From Paenibacillus sp. FSL R7-0337 (GTDB lineage Bacteria; Bacillota; Bacilli; Paenibacillales; Paenibacillaceae): a stretch of DNA of 64,000 bases. A program made the translations under genes and the position numbers. The notes beneath the pieces are model-generated. The model was not told where the DNA came from. It worked only from the letters and a program-made list of their open reading frames with translations, and did no database searches. Location of the stretch: contig NZ_CP150218.1 of NCBI RefSeq assembly GCF_037969875.1, positions 4,650,001 through 4,714,000 of the forward strand, in the 5' to 3' direction. Positions 18,132-27,004 of the stretch are shown here, piece by piece (position 1 is the first letter of the stretch; each line of letters begins with the position of its first letter).

Positions 18132-18344
18132 ATTGTTTTTTTAGAAAACTATGGCTTTCTTCTATTGTGGATAAGATGTGTATAGATTTGGGGATAAGTA
18201 CTCTTTGAAAGATTCGTAGAATGACTTTAATGCTGAAAGTATGCTTAAAACCCAATGGCAATTGGCTGGTAGAGCGGCAAACCCCTAACAGAAAAAAATA
18301 TAAGTCCAATCTATAGAGTAGTGGTTTCCTTAATTTAACTCTGC

Positions 18345-18353
18345 TGATATAAT
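18345..18353 (+). promoter_or_regulatory. Extended -10 promoter element of the MCP gene
   Basis: TGATATAAT is an exact extended -10 (TGnTATAAT), 42 bases before the ATG. The -35 is weak. The rest of the gap 18132-18344 shows nothing I can name. Confidence 0.55.
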
Positions 18354-18394
18354 GTTAGAATACATAACATGATAGAGTGGAGTGAACGTGCAGA

Positions 18395-19912
18395 ATGGGA
18401 GTTCGCCGGAGCAAGGCCGCTATCGTTATTATTTTGCTGCTGGGTGTGGGGATGTATGGGTTATGGATGGAGATGTACTGGGTACATAAGGTTGTCTATC
18501 TGCTGCTGATGGCGGCGCTTGCCGGGCTTGCGCTGAATATCCGCCGGGGCGGAGTGGCCGGAGCCGGGCAACTGGCAGAAGCCCGGAGCAAGGTGGAGCT
18601 GCTGGGCAATGAAATTGTCGTCACCACGGACCGGCTGCATGGTGCTCTGGAGGAGATTACCCGTCATACCGAAGGGCTTCAGCAGACAGCGGACTATTCG
18701 CATGCCTATGAGGTGGAGCTGCAGATCCGGAGCAATGAGGCGAAGGCTAATATTGAGGGGGCTTTTGCCAGGATGGGCGGAGTGGCAGCGGTTACCGGAC
18801 AGATTGGAGAGCTGACCGGGCGGTTGAGTGCGGCGATGCAGGCAGCGCGTACAGGGATGGCGGGGATGGTGGATTCCCTGAAGAATACCGATGAGGTCAT
18901 GGAGGAATTGCAGGAGCAGAGCGGAGATATGCTGAGCAAATTCACCGTGCTAAGCGGACATATTGCGCTGGTGGAGGAGATGAACGCCCTGATCGTAGGC
19001 ATCGGCAATGAGACTTCGCTGCTGGCGCTGAATGCCTCGATTGAAGCTGCGCGGGCGGGGGAATCGGGCCGGGGGTTCGCTGTGGTCGCAGGCCGGATCA
19101 GGCAACTGGCCGATCAGAGCCGGAATTCGGTGGAGCGTTCTACGGCGGTGCTGCTGGATCTCAATCACGGAGTGCGGCAGGTGCTGGAGTCGGTCACGAA
19201 GGAGCAGACAGCGGTTGCGCATGGCGTGAATGAAGTGGCGAAGGTGAAGCAGCGCCTGGGGGATATCTCGGCCCGGGTGGAGGAAGTTGGGGTCATAGTT
19301 ACGGAGTCAGCGGCTGCGGCCGAGCGGCAGAGCAGACTGATTGAAGAGGTGACCGGCGAACTAAGCGGTGCAGTGGGAATTGTTAATGAGACCATAGCAG
19401 GCGTAGACCTGACCCTGGAGCAGGTAACCCGCCAGCGCACACAGATCGGGCAGCTTAATGAGATCAGCGCGAGCCTGCTGCTGGAATCTCAGACCCTGCA
19501 GCAGTCGGTGAACGGCATTGCCGATCGCAAAGTCATTGAGCTGGGCCAATATTCGGCGCGGCTTGAGGAAATGCAGGCGGTGCTTCAGGAGATAGCAGCC
19601 AAGCAGGAGATGTGTGCAGCGGATGCGGATATCCATGGCAGAGTTCTTACAGCCTGCAAGCATAAGGTGCCGGATGTGCAGGCCATCTGGTCCAACCGGA
19701 CAGATGGCACCTTCATTTACTCCGAGCCTGCGGCCGGGCTGCTGAATGCGAAACGCCGTGACTGGTGGAACGGAGCGATGGCGGAAGGGCAGTACGTCTC
19801 GCAGCCGTATGTCTCGGCCATTACGAAGCGTTCCTGCATCACCCTCTCCAGAGCAATTACGAACGGCGACGGGGAGATTGTGGGTGTGGTGGGAATCGAT
19901 CTGGCAGTCTAA
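18395..19912 (+). CDS. Methyl-accepting chemotaxis protein with C-terminal sensor-like domain
   Basis: The 505-residue protein has two close N-terminal hydrophobic helices (about 8-26 and 30-48) and almost no extracellular loop. A long coiled-coil MCP signalling domain follows, whose hairpin tip is EETSLLALNASIEAARAGE-like (IGNETSLLALNASIEAARAGESGRGF, split here) near residues 205-235. After the signalling domain (residues about 400-505) comes a cytoplasmic domain with MCAADADIHGRVLTAC and WWNGAMAEGQYVSQPYVSAITKR, which resembles a Cache/PDC half. Sensing may therefore be intracellular. The partners would be CheA/CheW, which are not in the window. Confidence 0.85.
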   Translation: MGVRRSKAAIVIILLLGVGMYGLWMEMYWVHKVVYLLLMAALAGLALNIRRGGVAGAGQLAEARSKVELLGNEIVVTTDRLHGALEEITRHTEGLQQTADYSHAYEVELQIRSNEAKANIEGAFARMGGVAAVTGQIGELTGRLSAAMQAARTGMAGMVDSLKNTDEVMEELQEQSGDMLSKFTVLSGHIALVEEMNALIVGIGNETSLLALNASIEAARAGESGRGFAVVAGRIRQLADQSRNSVERSTAVLLDLNHGVRQVLESVTKEQTAVAHGVNEVAKVKQRLGDISARVEEVGVIVTESAAAAERQSRLIEEVTGELSGAVGIVNETIAGVDLTLEQVTRQRTQIGQLNEISASLLLESQTLQQSVNGIADRKVIELGQYSARLEEMQAVLQEIAAKQEMCAADADIHGRVLTACKHKVPDVQAIWSNRTDGTFIYSEPAAGLLNAKRRDWWNGAMAEGQYVSQPYVSAITKRSCITLSRAITNGDGEIVGVVGIDLAV

Positions 19913-20072
19913 GTGCAGTGAATAGTGGACGTAAACTGTGCAGTAACGCAGGGGGGGGACGTTAGCCAAAAATTAAAGTCGACGACAGCTCTGAATGGGA
20001 AAATTGAGTCATAAGCTGTCACTGTTTTGTTGAACTAACGTTCCACGTTACTTCAATAAATATATAGTCTAT

Positions 20073-20936
20073 TCACTTTTCGAGAATTGGTACCCACAGC
20101 TCATGTTTTATCTTATGTCCTGGTCCTAAATAATGCTCAATACAAGGTTGATTTGCAAGATCGTATCCAGACGTAGGAAGCCATTCTGAATATAACCTTT
20201 TCCAAGCATCAATAACATTAGGGAATACAGCATATGTGCATGGGGCTATTTTACTCTCCTCCATATCGGAAGGTATTTCAGTATCATATCGTACTCCCAT
20301 AAAGTAATCGAATACCTCATCAGTGATAGCCGCCTCTTTGCCGCAAATGCCGACAAGGCTCTCTAGCTTGCATTTAGGTTCTACCCATGACATGTCAATT
20401 AAAGCTTGTTTAAAGCCATCCTTGTTGGATGTTCTCCACAAAGCAGGAATCTCCTTAAATGCACGAGATGTTTTTACACTTTGCCGTTTTCCCACAAAAC
20501 GCAATTCAGTATCCATTCTTTCAATTCGATATTCCAATTCGACAACCCCTCTAATTGTAATTTGAAAGGAGATTCGAGGATAGGCTTTCAACTGTACACC
20601 TGTATCTCTGACTGAATTGGGTGTGACACTGTGAAGCTTCTTGAATGCCCGCGTAAAGGCATCCGATGAGTCATACCCATATTTCAAAGCAATATCTATG
20701 ATTTTGGCATTACTTGTTTGAATATCAAAGGCTGCTTTGGTAAGGCGTCTACGACGAATATATTCTGAAAGAGATATTCCTAATAATGATGAAAACATCC
20801 TTGAAAAGTGAAATTCAGAGCTGCAAGCTGCTTGAGCAACCGAAGAATATTCGATTTTATCATCTAGATTGTTTTCAATATAATCTATAGCCGCATTAAA
20901 TCGATCAAGCCAATCCATATTCGCTCCTCCTTTCAA
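20073..20936 (-). CDS. AraC-family regulator with GyrI-like effector domain
   Basis: The 287-residue protein has two AraC helix-turn-helix motifs in the first 105 residues (SVAQAACSSEFHFSRMFSSLLGISLSEYIRRRRLTKAA and YDSSDAFTRAFKKLHSVTP). A GyrI/Rob-type small-molecule-binding domain follows (about 125-287), with ending features EWLPTSGYDL and PCIEHYLGPG. Such proteins bind drugs or lipophilic compounds and activate stress or efflux genes. No obvious target lies next to it. Base composition is visibly lower in G+C than its neighbours, which may indicate a different history. RBS AAAGGAGGAG precedes the ATG. Confidence 0.88.
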   Translation of the reverse strand: MKGGANMDWLDRFNAAIDYIENNLDDKIEYSSVAQAACSSEFHFSRMFSSLLGISLSEYIRRRRLTKAAFDIQTSNAKIIDIALKYGYDSSDAFTRAFKKLHSVTPNSVRDTGVQLKAYPRISFQITIRGVVELEYRIERMDTELRFVGKRQSVKTSRAFKEIPALWRTSNKDGFKQALIDMSWVEPKCKLESLVGICGKEAAITDEVFDYFMGVRYDTEIPSDMEESKIAPCTYAVFPNVIDAWKRLYSEWLPTSGYDLANQPCIEHYLGPGHKIKHELWVPILEK

Positions 20937-21178
20937 AAATAATTATAGTGGGATTTTTTTAAGTATACCCTGCAAACCATGCCTAAAAATGCAGGCGGTA
21001 ACAGTTCGACTCTTCGAACACTTCTCCATATTTTCTTTATTATCATTTCGCTAGCCAATCATTGCTATCCTGCCAGTTAGCTTAATACATGTTTTTCAAC
21101 GAGAGTCATTGTGTTTAATGCGCAGTCCGAAGAAAAGGTGCAGCAGTTATTTTGAGGGGCTGTTATAGCCCCTATAGA

Positions 21179-21271
21179 TTACTTTCGTTTGTTACGGCCA
21201 ATTAAGCCGCCAACTATCCAAAAGATCAAAATGCCAACAAAGGCAAATACAATCCAAAAAGCTAGACGCAC
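21179..21271 (-). CDS. Small membrane protein, 30 residues, GTG start
   Basis: GTG follows AAAGGAGTG with good spacing. The peptide VRLAFWIVFAFVGILIFWIV plus GGLIGRNKRK is a single membrane helix with a positively charged C-terminal tail. No family is recognised. It is isolated between the AraC gene and lytS; a low-G+C context as for the AraC gene. The gap 20937-21178 holds nothing else I can support. Confidence 0.5.
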   Translation of the reverse strand: MRLAFWIVFAFVGILIFWIVGGLIGRNKRK

Positions 21272-21470
21272 AAGCTATCACTCCTTTAAAGAAACCATAC
21301 GATAATAGTTAATTTTCCGCAATAGAAGGGCTTTTATACCGAGGCAACAGACATGCCCGGTTTGGAAATCCAATAGGATTATCTCAACCATTAGAGGACG
21401 CTGCGCAGATTGCTATAACCATTATCCCAACTTATAATGGACCGATAGCTTGTCCTATGGAGGCGTGAGT

Positions 21471-23132
21471 GTGCAATATAATCTGAGTATTTTGCTGCAA
21501 TTGTTTGAGCGGGCAGCGCTGCTGCTGATGTGTCTGTTCGTTCTGAGCCGGGTGCCGCGGTTCAAGGAGATTTTTGCCAAAGGGGTTCATGCGCCGCAGG
21601 AGCTGGCGATTGTCACGGTCATCTTCAGCCTGTTCGCCATTTTCGGAACCTACAGCGGGATTAATGTGGAAGGGTCTCTGGTCAATGTGCGGATTATCGC
21701 CATTATAGCCGGGGGGATTCTGTTCGGCCCTTGGGTCGGGCTGATTACCGGGATCATCTCAGGCGTACACCGCTTCCTGATCGATATCGGCGGGGTCACC
21801 TCGCTCCCGTGTCTGATTACCAGCATTACAGCGGGTGTGGTATCCGGGATCATTTACCGGCGCACTTCGCCTGAACGGCGCTGGATCGCTGCCATTGCTG
21901 CCGGAATGGCCTGTGAGGCATTGACGATGGCGCTGATTCTGGTGATGGCTGATCCCCATTCGCTGGGGGTGGACATTGTGTCCAAGATTGCTTTTCCGAT
22001 GATTATGGGGCAGATCTGTGCCGGGCTGATCGTTACGCTTGTGCAGAGTGTAGAAGGGGAGAAGGAACGGATTGCCGCGAAGCAGTCCAAGCTGGCGCTG
22101 GATATTGCCAATAAGACGCTTCCGTATTTCCGCAGTATTAATCCTGAGTCGCTGCGTACGATCTGCGGAATCATCCAGGAGGATATCGGGGCGGATGCGG
22201 TGGCAATTACCGATACCAGAGTCATTCTGGCCTACGTGGGTGTCGGGGAAGAATATTATGCCGAAGCTAATGAGATCATCAGTGAGGAGACGAAGCAGAC
22301 GCTGAGCAGCGGGGAGATTACCATCCGTGACGACGATACCGAGTACATGAACCGGGACATCCGCTCGCTGATCATTATTCCGCTGAAGGAGAAGGGGGAG
22401 GTGACGGGATCACTCAAGATCTACTATACCCACGCGCATAAAATCACCTATTCCCTCCAGGCTATGGCTGTAGGGCTGTCACAGATCATCTCCACACTGA
22501 TGGAGGTCTCAAGGGTCGAGGGGATCAAGGAGATGGCCAACAAGGCCGAACTGAAGGCACTGCAGACCAGCATCAACCCCCATTTTCTGTTCAATGCGCT
22601 GAATGCGATTATTTCCTCGATCCGGATCGACCCGGACAAGGCGCGCGAGCTGATCGTCAATCTGTCGGGGTATATGCGGTATAATCTGGAGCTGACCGAT
22701 GAGTCTATAGATATCCGGCGCGAGCTGCAGCAGGTGCAGCATTATGTGGAGATTGAGAAGGCTCGCTTCGGCAGCCGCCTGAGTGTTCTGTACGATATAG
22801 ATGAGGTGGCGGTACGCATTCCGAGTCTGGTCATTCAGCCGCTGGTGGAGAATGCGATTATCCACGGGATTTTGAAGGGGAAGGGGAACGGAACTGTGGA
22901 CATCTCGGTCAAGGACCACGGAGACAGTGTAAGGGTGCGAATTGCCGATACCGGAGCGGGGATCAGTGAAGAGACGATTGCGAAGGTCTACAGCGGAAGC
23001 ATGGAAGGCAACAAAATCGGCCTCAACAACGTGCACCAGCGCATCAAGCTGATCTATGGTACAGGTCTGATCATCCGGCGGCTGGCTAAGGGGACGGAAA
23101 TATATTTTGATGTGATAAAGGAGCAGCGATGA
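21471..23132 (+). CDS. LytS-type sensor histidine kinase
   Basis: The 553-residue protein contains a 5TM LytS-YhcK sensor region (about 1-190, with GILFGPWVGLITGIISGVHRF). A GAF-type domain (about 205-345) follows. Then come the His_KA_7-type phosphoacceptor ALQTSINPHFLFNALNAI and an HATPase_c domain (VENAIIHGILKG, ADTGAGISEE, GLNNVHQRI). The GTG at 21471 is chosen because TGGAGG lies 7 bases upstream; the in-frame TTG at 21450 and GTG at 21465 are badly spaced. It overlaps the response regulator by 4 bases. Family members sense pyruvate or membrane state. The next-door OFA transporter points to a carboxylate signal. Confidence 0.9.
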   Translation: MQYNLSILLQLFERAALLLMCLFVLSRVPRFKEIFAKGVHAPQELAIVTVIFSLFAIFGTYSGINVEGSLVNVRIIAIIAGGILFGPWVGLITGIISGVHRFLIDIGGVTSLPCLITSITAGVVSGIIYRRTSPERRWIAAIAAGMACEALTMALILVMADPHSLGVDIVSKIAFPMIMGQICAGLIVTLVQSVEGEKERIAAKQSKLALDIANKTLPYFRSINPESLRTICGIIQEDIGADAVAITDTRVILAYVGVGEEYYAEANEIISEETKQTLSSGEITIRDDDTEYMNRDIRSLIIIPLKEKGEVTGSLKIYYTHAHKITYSLQAMAVGLSQIISTLMEVSRVEGIKEMANKAELKALQTSINPHFLFNALNAIISSIRIDPDKARELIVNLSGYMRYNLELTDESIDIRRELQQVQHYVEIEKARFGSRLSVLYDIDEVAVRIPSLVIQPLVENAIIHGILKGKGNGTVDISVKDHGDSVRVRIADTGAGISEETIAKVYSGSMEGNKIGLNNVHQRIKLIYGTGLIIRRLAKGTEIYFDVIKEQR

Positions 23133-23860
23133 GAGCGATCATTGTCGAGGATGAAGTGCTGGCAAGACAGGAGCTTACGTATCTGATTCAGACCCACAGC
23201 CGGATCAAGATTGCAGCGGAATTCGAGGACGGGCTGGATGCGCTGAAGTATCTGCAGACGGATACGGTGGATGTGATTTTCCTGGATATCAATATCCCTT
23301 CAATTGATGGGGTGCTGCTGGCCCATAATATCAGCCGGTTCGCGGTCAAGCCGTATATTGTGTTCATTACAGCCTATAAGGAGCATGCCGCCGAGGCGTT
23401 CGAGATTGAAGCGTTCGACTATATTCTGAAGCCTTACAGCGAGACGAGGATCAGAGCAATGCTGCAGAAGCTGGAAGGTGCCATCACGGCCGGGAGCCGC
23501 CAGGGGGAAGAGGGACTGGTGAAGCTGGGCAGCGATAAGGTCAATCTGTGGAAAAATGAAAAGATTATCGTCGTCAATGCAGACGAGATCTATTATGCTT
23601 CGGCGCAGGAGAAAACAACGAGTGTGATCACCAAGGGGGAGGAATACAGCATGGCTCTAAGTATCAGCGAATTCCATACCCGCCTGCCGCAGGAGCAGTT
23701 CTTCCGCTGCCACCGCTCCTATCTGGTCAATCTGTCCAAAATCAAGGAAATCATCCCCTGGTTCAACAATACCTATCTGCTCCGGCTGCGTGATCTGAAT
23801 GTCGAGGTACCCGTCAGCCGTAGTAAGGTGAAGGAATTCAGGCAGATTATGCGTCTCTAA
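23129..23860 (+). CDS. LytTR-type response regulator
   Basis: The 243-residue protein has a receiver domain (1-120) with the acidic pocket VEDE, phospho-Asp 53 (VIFLDINIPS) and Lys in FDYILKPYSE. A LytTR DNA-binding domain (about 140-243) shows QEKTTSVITKGEEY and FFRCHRSYLVNLSKIKEIIPW. It is translationally coupled to the kinase. LytTR regulators bind two direct repeats about 21 bp apart; exactly such repeats lie directly after this gene, before the OFA transporter. Confidence 0.92.
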   Translation: MRAIIVEDEVLARQELTYLIQTHSRIKIAAEFEDGLDALKYLQTDTVDVIFLDINIPSIDGVLLAHNISRFAVKPYIVFITAYKEHAAEAFEIEAFDYILKPYSETRIRAMLQKLEGAITAGSRQGEEGLVKLGSDKVNLWKNEKIIVVNADEIYYASAQEKTTSVITKGEEYSMALSISEFHTRLPQEQFFRCHRSYLVNLSKIKEIIPWFNNTYLLRLRDLNVEVPVSRSKVKEFRQIMRL

Positions 23861-23867
23861 CGGCAGT

Positions 23868-23930
23868 TCATTCCCTGTCAGTGTCATCTCATTCCGGATT
23901 TCTCTCAGAAGGAGCTCCTTTCGCTACAAT
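23868..23930 (+). promoter_or_regulatory. LytTR-type direct repeat and promoter of the OFA transporter
   Basis: TCATTCC occurs at 23868-23874 and again at 23889-23895, a spacing of 21 bp (two helix turns). This is the geometry of LytTR operators such as the YpdB site. A -10 TACAAT lies at 23925-23930 with a poor -35, so the repeat ends just upstream of the -35 position, where an activator would sit. Confidence 0.6.
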
Positions 23931-23982
23931 GAAGAGGCAAAGTAAGCCTTGAAGCGACTTCAGCGAGAAAGAGGGAATTCTG

Positions 23983-25233
23983 ATGATAACGGATACAGCC
24001 AGTAAACGGTGGCTCATCGTACTAGGTACAGTAATTATGCAAATGGGACTCGGTACCATCTACACCTGGAGCCTGTTCAATGCACATCTTGTGAGTAAAT
24101 TTGGGTTTGAGCTTAGCTCAGTTTCGATAACGTTTTCTATTACCAGCTTTGCCTTGGCCTTCGCCACACTGTTCGCAGGCAAGCTGCAGGACCGGTTCGG
24201 TCTCCGCAGACTGACCGCAGCTTCAGGCATACTGCTGGGGCTGGGGCTGATTCTAAGCTCGCAGGCCAGTTCCCTGCCGATGTTCTACCTGTTGGCTGGT
24301 GTAGTAGTCGGGTATGCGGACGGAACGGCGTATATTACTTCGCTGTCCAACCTGATGAAGTGGTTCCCGAAGAATAAGGGACTGATCTCCGGGGTGTCCG
24401 TGGGTGCATACGGAACGGGCAGCCTGATCTTCAAATACATCAACGGCGGCCTGATTGAATCGGCGGGGGTGTCGAATGCTTTTCTATACTGGGGCCTTAT
24501 AGTTATGACGATGATCCTCATCGGCTCGCTGCTGGTCCGGGAGGCTCCGGTGGCTGCGCCTGTCAAGGGAAATCCGAAGCTGGCCGCCTCCGGGGCTGAA
24601 CTTCTGCCTAAGGATTATACGGTAAAAGAAATGCTCCGCACGAAGGAAGCATACCTGCTGTTCGTAATCTTCTTCACCGCCTGCATGAGCGGCCTCTACC
24701 TGATCGGTATCGTAAAGGATATCGGTGTGCAGCTGGCAGGTATGGATGTGGCGACGGCGGCGAATGCTGTAGCGATGATCGCTATTTTTAATACTGCCGG
24801 ACGCCTGATTCTTGGCGCATTATCCGACCGGGTAAGCCGGACCAAGCTGATTAGTATCACGCTGGCGGTAACAGCTGTGGCGATGTTTACCCTCAGCTAT
24901 GCCACGCTGAGCTATGGCCTGTTCTTCGCCTGTGTGGCGGCCATCGCCTTCTGCTTCGGCGGTAACATTACCGTCTTCCCGGCGATCGTCAGTGACTTCT
25001 TCGGCCTGAAGAATCACAGCAAGAACTACGGCATTATCTATCAGGGCTTCGGGATCGGCGCGCTGTCCGGCTCGTTCATCGCCGCCTTCCTCGGCGGGTT
25101 CAAGCCCACGTTTAACATCATCGGGCTGCTGTGTATTGTGGCTTGCATCCTGGCGGTTTCGCTGAAGCCTCCGGTAGCCAGAGCGGCTACAGCTAAGGGA
25201 ATGAGCCTGAAGCCTTCACGGAATTCGGCTTAA
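23983..25233 (+). CDS. OFA-family MFS transporter (oxalate/formate antiporter type, YhjX-like)
   Basis: The 416-residue protein has 12 predicted membrane helices. Family features include GTVIMQMGLGTIYTWSLFN in helix 1, AGKLQDRFGLRR in loop 2-3 and GALSDRVSRTK in the mid loop. OFA transporters move small carboxylates. E. coli YhjX is a member controlled by the pyruvate-responsive LytS/LytTR-type system YpdAB, and the same pair of gene types adjoins here. By analogy it may be a pyruvate- or carboxylate-induced carrier, but the substrate is not readable from sequence. RBS AGAGGGA lies before the ATG. Confidence 0.88.
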   Translation: MITDTASKRWLIVLGTVIMQMGLGTIYTWSLFNAHLVSKFGFELSSVSITFSITSFALAFATLFAGKLQDRFGLRRLTAASGILLGLGLILSSQASSLPMFYLLAGVVVGYADGTAYITSLSNLMKWFPKNKGLISGVSVGAYGTGSLIFKYINGGLIESAGVSNAFLYWGLIVMTMILIGSLLVREAPVAAPVKGNPKLAASGAELLPKDYTVKEMLRTKEAYLLFVIFFTACMSGLYLIGIVKDIGVQLAGMDVATAANAVAMIAIFNTAGRLILGALSDRVSRTKLISITLAVTAVAMFTLSYATLSYGLFFACVAAIAFCFGGNITVFPAIVSDFFGLKNHSKNYGIIYQGFGIGALSGSFIAAFLGGFKPTFNIIGLLCIVACILAVSLKPPVARAATAKGMSLKPSRNSA

Positions 25234-25261
25234 CCATATATCGGCTTGTGTCGGCTTGAGA

Positions 25262-25350
25262 AGTACTATAGACAGATAAGAGTACCATAGACAGATAAGA
25301 GTACTATAGACAGATAAGAGTACTATAGACAGATAAGAGTACTATAGACA
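25262..25350. repeat. 19-bp tandem repeat, about 4.6 copies
   Basis: The unit AGTACTATAGACAGATAAG starts at 25262, 25281, 25300, 25319 and 25338. One copy has a single C change and the last diverges after AGACA. It lies between the OFA transporter stop and the IS3 element. The unit length is not a multiple of 3 and it is not coding. A hairpin near a T run (25381-25414) may act as terminator but is weak. Confidence 0.9.
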
Positions 25351-25616
25351 AAGAGAATAGTTCGGAGAAGAGATGTCCTACGCTTGTGTAAGCGGGTGGG
25401 GGATGTCTTTTTTTCATGGTCGAACACAAACCTATCTTTCGAGACACAAATCCAGCATGAAAATGAGCAGTGTGACTATTATAGAATGTCGTCCGTACTT
25501 AATTCAGCAAACCGATCACAATTGGACTGGGTGGTATTATCCCCTTGAAGTAGACACTCGAAAAAAACCTCATGTGTTAACATGAGGAAATGAGTGAACT
25601 TGGAGGGGATTTTGGT

Positions 25617-25919
25617 ATGGCCAAAAAGGGACAAGTATTTCAATCGTACACAGAGGAATTCAAGAAAGAGGCCATTCAAGCCTATTGTACAGGAGGTGAG
25701 AGCTATAAGGTCGTCTCCGACAGGTTGGGAATTGTGAACTGTACCCAGCTTAAAGTATGGGTAAAGAAATATCGGAATGGGGAGCCACTCGATACACAAA
25801 AAGGGGCAACAAGCCCTTTAAAAGGACGTCCACGTTCTACATTTGCCAGTATAGAAGAAGAACGAGATTACTTAAAGGCACAGGTGGACTACTTAAAAAA
25901 GCGGTATCCAAATCTGTAA
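25617..25919 (+). CDS. IS3-family transposase OrfA
   Basis: The 100-residue protein has an N-terminal helix-turn-helix (YTEEFKKEAIQAYCTGGESYKVVSDRLGI, with TQLKVWVKKYRNG) and a leucine-zipper-like end (EEERDYLKAQVDYLKKR). The start at 25617 follows GGAGGGG by 8 bases. The slippery heptamer AAAAAAG at 25895-25901 lies just before the stop, allowing -1 frameshifting into OrfB. Confidence 0.88.
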   Translation: MAKKGQVFQSYTEEFKKEAIQAYCTGGESYKVVSDRLGIVNCTQLKVWVKKYRNGEPLDTQKGATSPLKGRPRSTFASIEEERDYLKAQVDYLKKRYPNL

Positions 25920-26794
25920 AGGGAGGGAAGCTTGGACTACACGACAAATACGCCGTCATTGAAGAACTACGTGACCAACATCGCATCACCCGCCTATTAG
26001 CCATTGCAGAGGTATCGCGGGCAAATTACTACAAGTGGCGAGGTGCACAGGTTCGACGAATGGATGCTTATGAGCAAGAGCACGCCATGAAAGAGCATAT
26101 GGTAGCTATTCACCTGGCTCATCCCTATTTCGGGTACCCTCGAATGCAGGCAGCCCTGCGGGAGGCAGGCTACCTCGTCAACCACAAGAAGGTATGGAGG
26201 CTCATGAAAGAGCTATCGATCCAGTCCGTCATTCGCAAGAAAAGGAGTCGTGCGCGCTCTGCTCCTTCCGTGGTCTACCCGAACCGATTAAAGCGTAAGT
26301 TTCATGCGACAGCACCTCAGCAGAAGCTAGTAACGGACATCACGTATATCTCAGACGGCACCCGCTTTTATGATCTGTCTGCGATTCAGGACCTCTTTAA
26401 CAATGAGATTGTAGCTTGGCAGATCTCGGAGCGAAACGACGTAAACCTCGTCATGGATACGGTTGAACAGTGGACGCGGAAAAGAGACGTGTCTGAGGCC
26501 GTGCTCCATTCGGACCAAGGCTTTCAGTACACGTCTCAGGCGTACAACACACGATTAGAGGCATTCGGCGTCAAGGGCAGCCACTCTCGCAAAGCAACCT
26601 GCCTGGATAACGCCTGCATCGAATCCTTCTTTTCGCATCTGAAGACAGAAAAGTTGTACCTTCACCAGTGTAAGTCAGAAGCAGAGATTCATCAAGCAGT
26701 TGAGGAGTATATCTACTTTTACAATTACCAACGTTTTCAGGCGAAACTGAAACAGCGCGCGCCGATTGAGTATCGACACGCGCTGGCTGCTTAG
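25757..26794 (+). CDS. IS3-family transposase OrfB (DDE integrase), made by -1 frameshift
   Basis: The frame is open from 25757, but functional OrfB should begin at the AAAAAAG slip at 25895 as an OrfAB fusion. It contains an HTH_21-like part (HPYFGYPRMQAALREAGY) and an rve integrase core with DDE residues in VTDITYISDG, LHSDQGFQYTS and CIESFFSHLKTE. The C-terminal motif YNYQRFQAKLKQRAPIEYR is typical of the IS150 group. No internal stop is present. Confidence 0.88.
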   Translation: MGKEISEWGATRYTKRGNKPFKRTSTFYICQYRRRTRLLKGTGGLLKKAVSKSVKGGKLGLHDKYAVIEELRDQHRITRLLAIAEVSRANYYKWRGAQVRRMDAYEQEHAMKEHMVAIHLAHPYFGYPRMQAALREAGYLVNHKKVWRLMKELSIQSVIRKKRSRARSAPSVVYPNRLKRKFHATAPQQKLVTDITYISDGTRFYDLSAIQDLFNNEIVAWQISERNDVNLVMDTVEQWTRKRDVSEAVLHSDQGFQYTSQAYNTRLEAFGVKGSHSRKATCLDNACIESFFSHLKTEKLYLHQCKSEAEIHQAVEEYIYFYNYQRFQAKLKQRAPIEYRHALAA

Positions 26795-26954
26795 TTTTTT
26801 CTTCTGTCTACTTGACAGGGGTATGACCATGGGCGCGCCGCGAAGGCCGAATGTAATCGAAAAACCGACTACATTCAGCGCGGCGGAGGTGCGTGGGCTG
26901 CCGAGAACAGGCGCATGTTGGTATGAGCGGGGATAGCGGAGTCAGCGGGTATGA

Positions 26955-26997
26955 AAAAAGCATCCGGGAAGCGTAGGGTTACGCTCCGCCGGGTGCC
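26955..26997 (-). terminator. Terminator of the odhAB operon
   Basis: On the minus strand GCACCCGGcGGAGCGTA pairs with TACGCTtCCCGGaTGC and is followed by TTTTTT. Between the IS right end and this hairpin (26834-26954) lies a palindrome GAATGTAaTCG / CGAcTACATTC flanked by CGCCGCG/CGCGGCG; no gene is seen there. Confidence 0.75.
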
Positions 26998-27004
26998 TTT
27001 GTGT

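Larger units (their letters stand above)
25532..26829 (+). mobile_element. Complete IS3-family insertion sequence (1298 bp)
   Basis: The termini read TGGTATTATCCCCTTGAAGT at the left and the complement TGGTCATACCCCTGTCAAGT at the right; 19 of 25 end bases match, ending in AAGTAGACA. The host bases TGGG flank both sides (25528-25531 and 26830-26833) as a 4-bp target duplication. Inside are orfA and orfB with a frameshift signal. The ORFs are intact, so it may be active. Confidence 0.88.

Noticed and set aside
25371..25414. Terminator after the OFA transporter
   Set aside because: Only a 5-bp CGCTT/AAGCG stem is clear and the T run is displaced; too weak to list as a feature.
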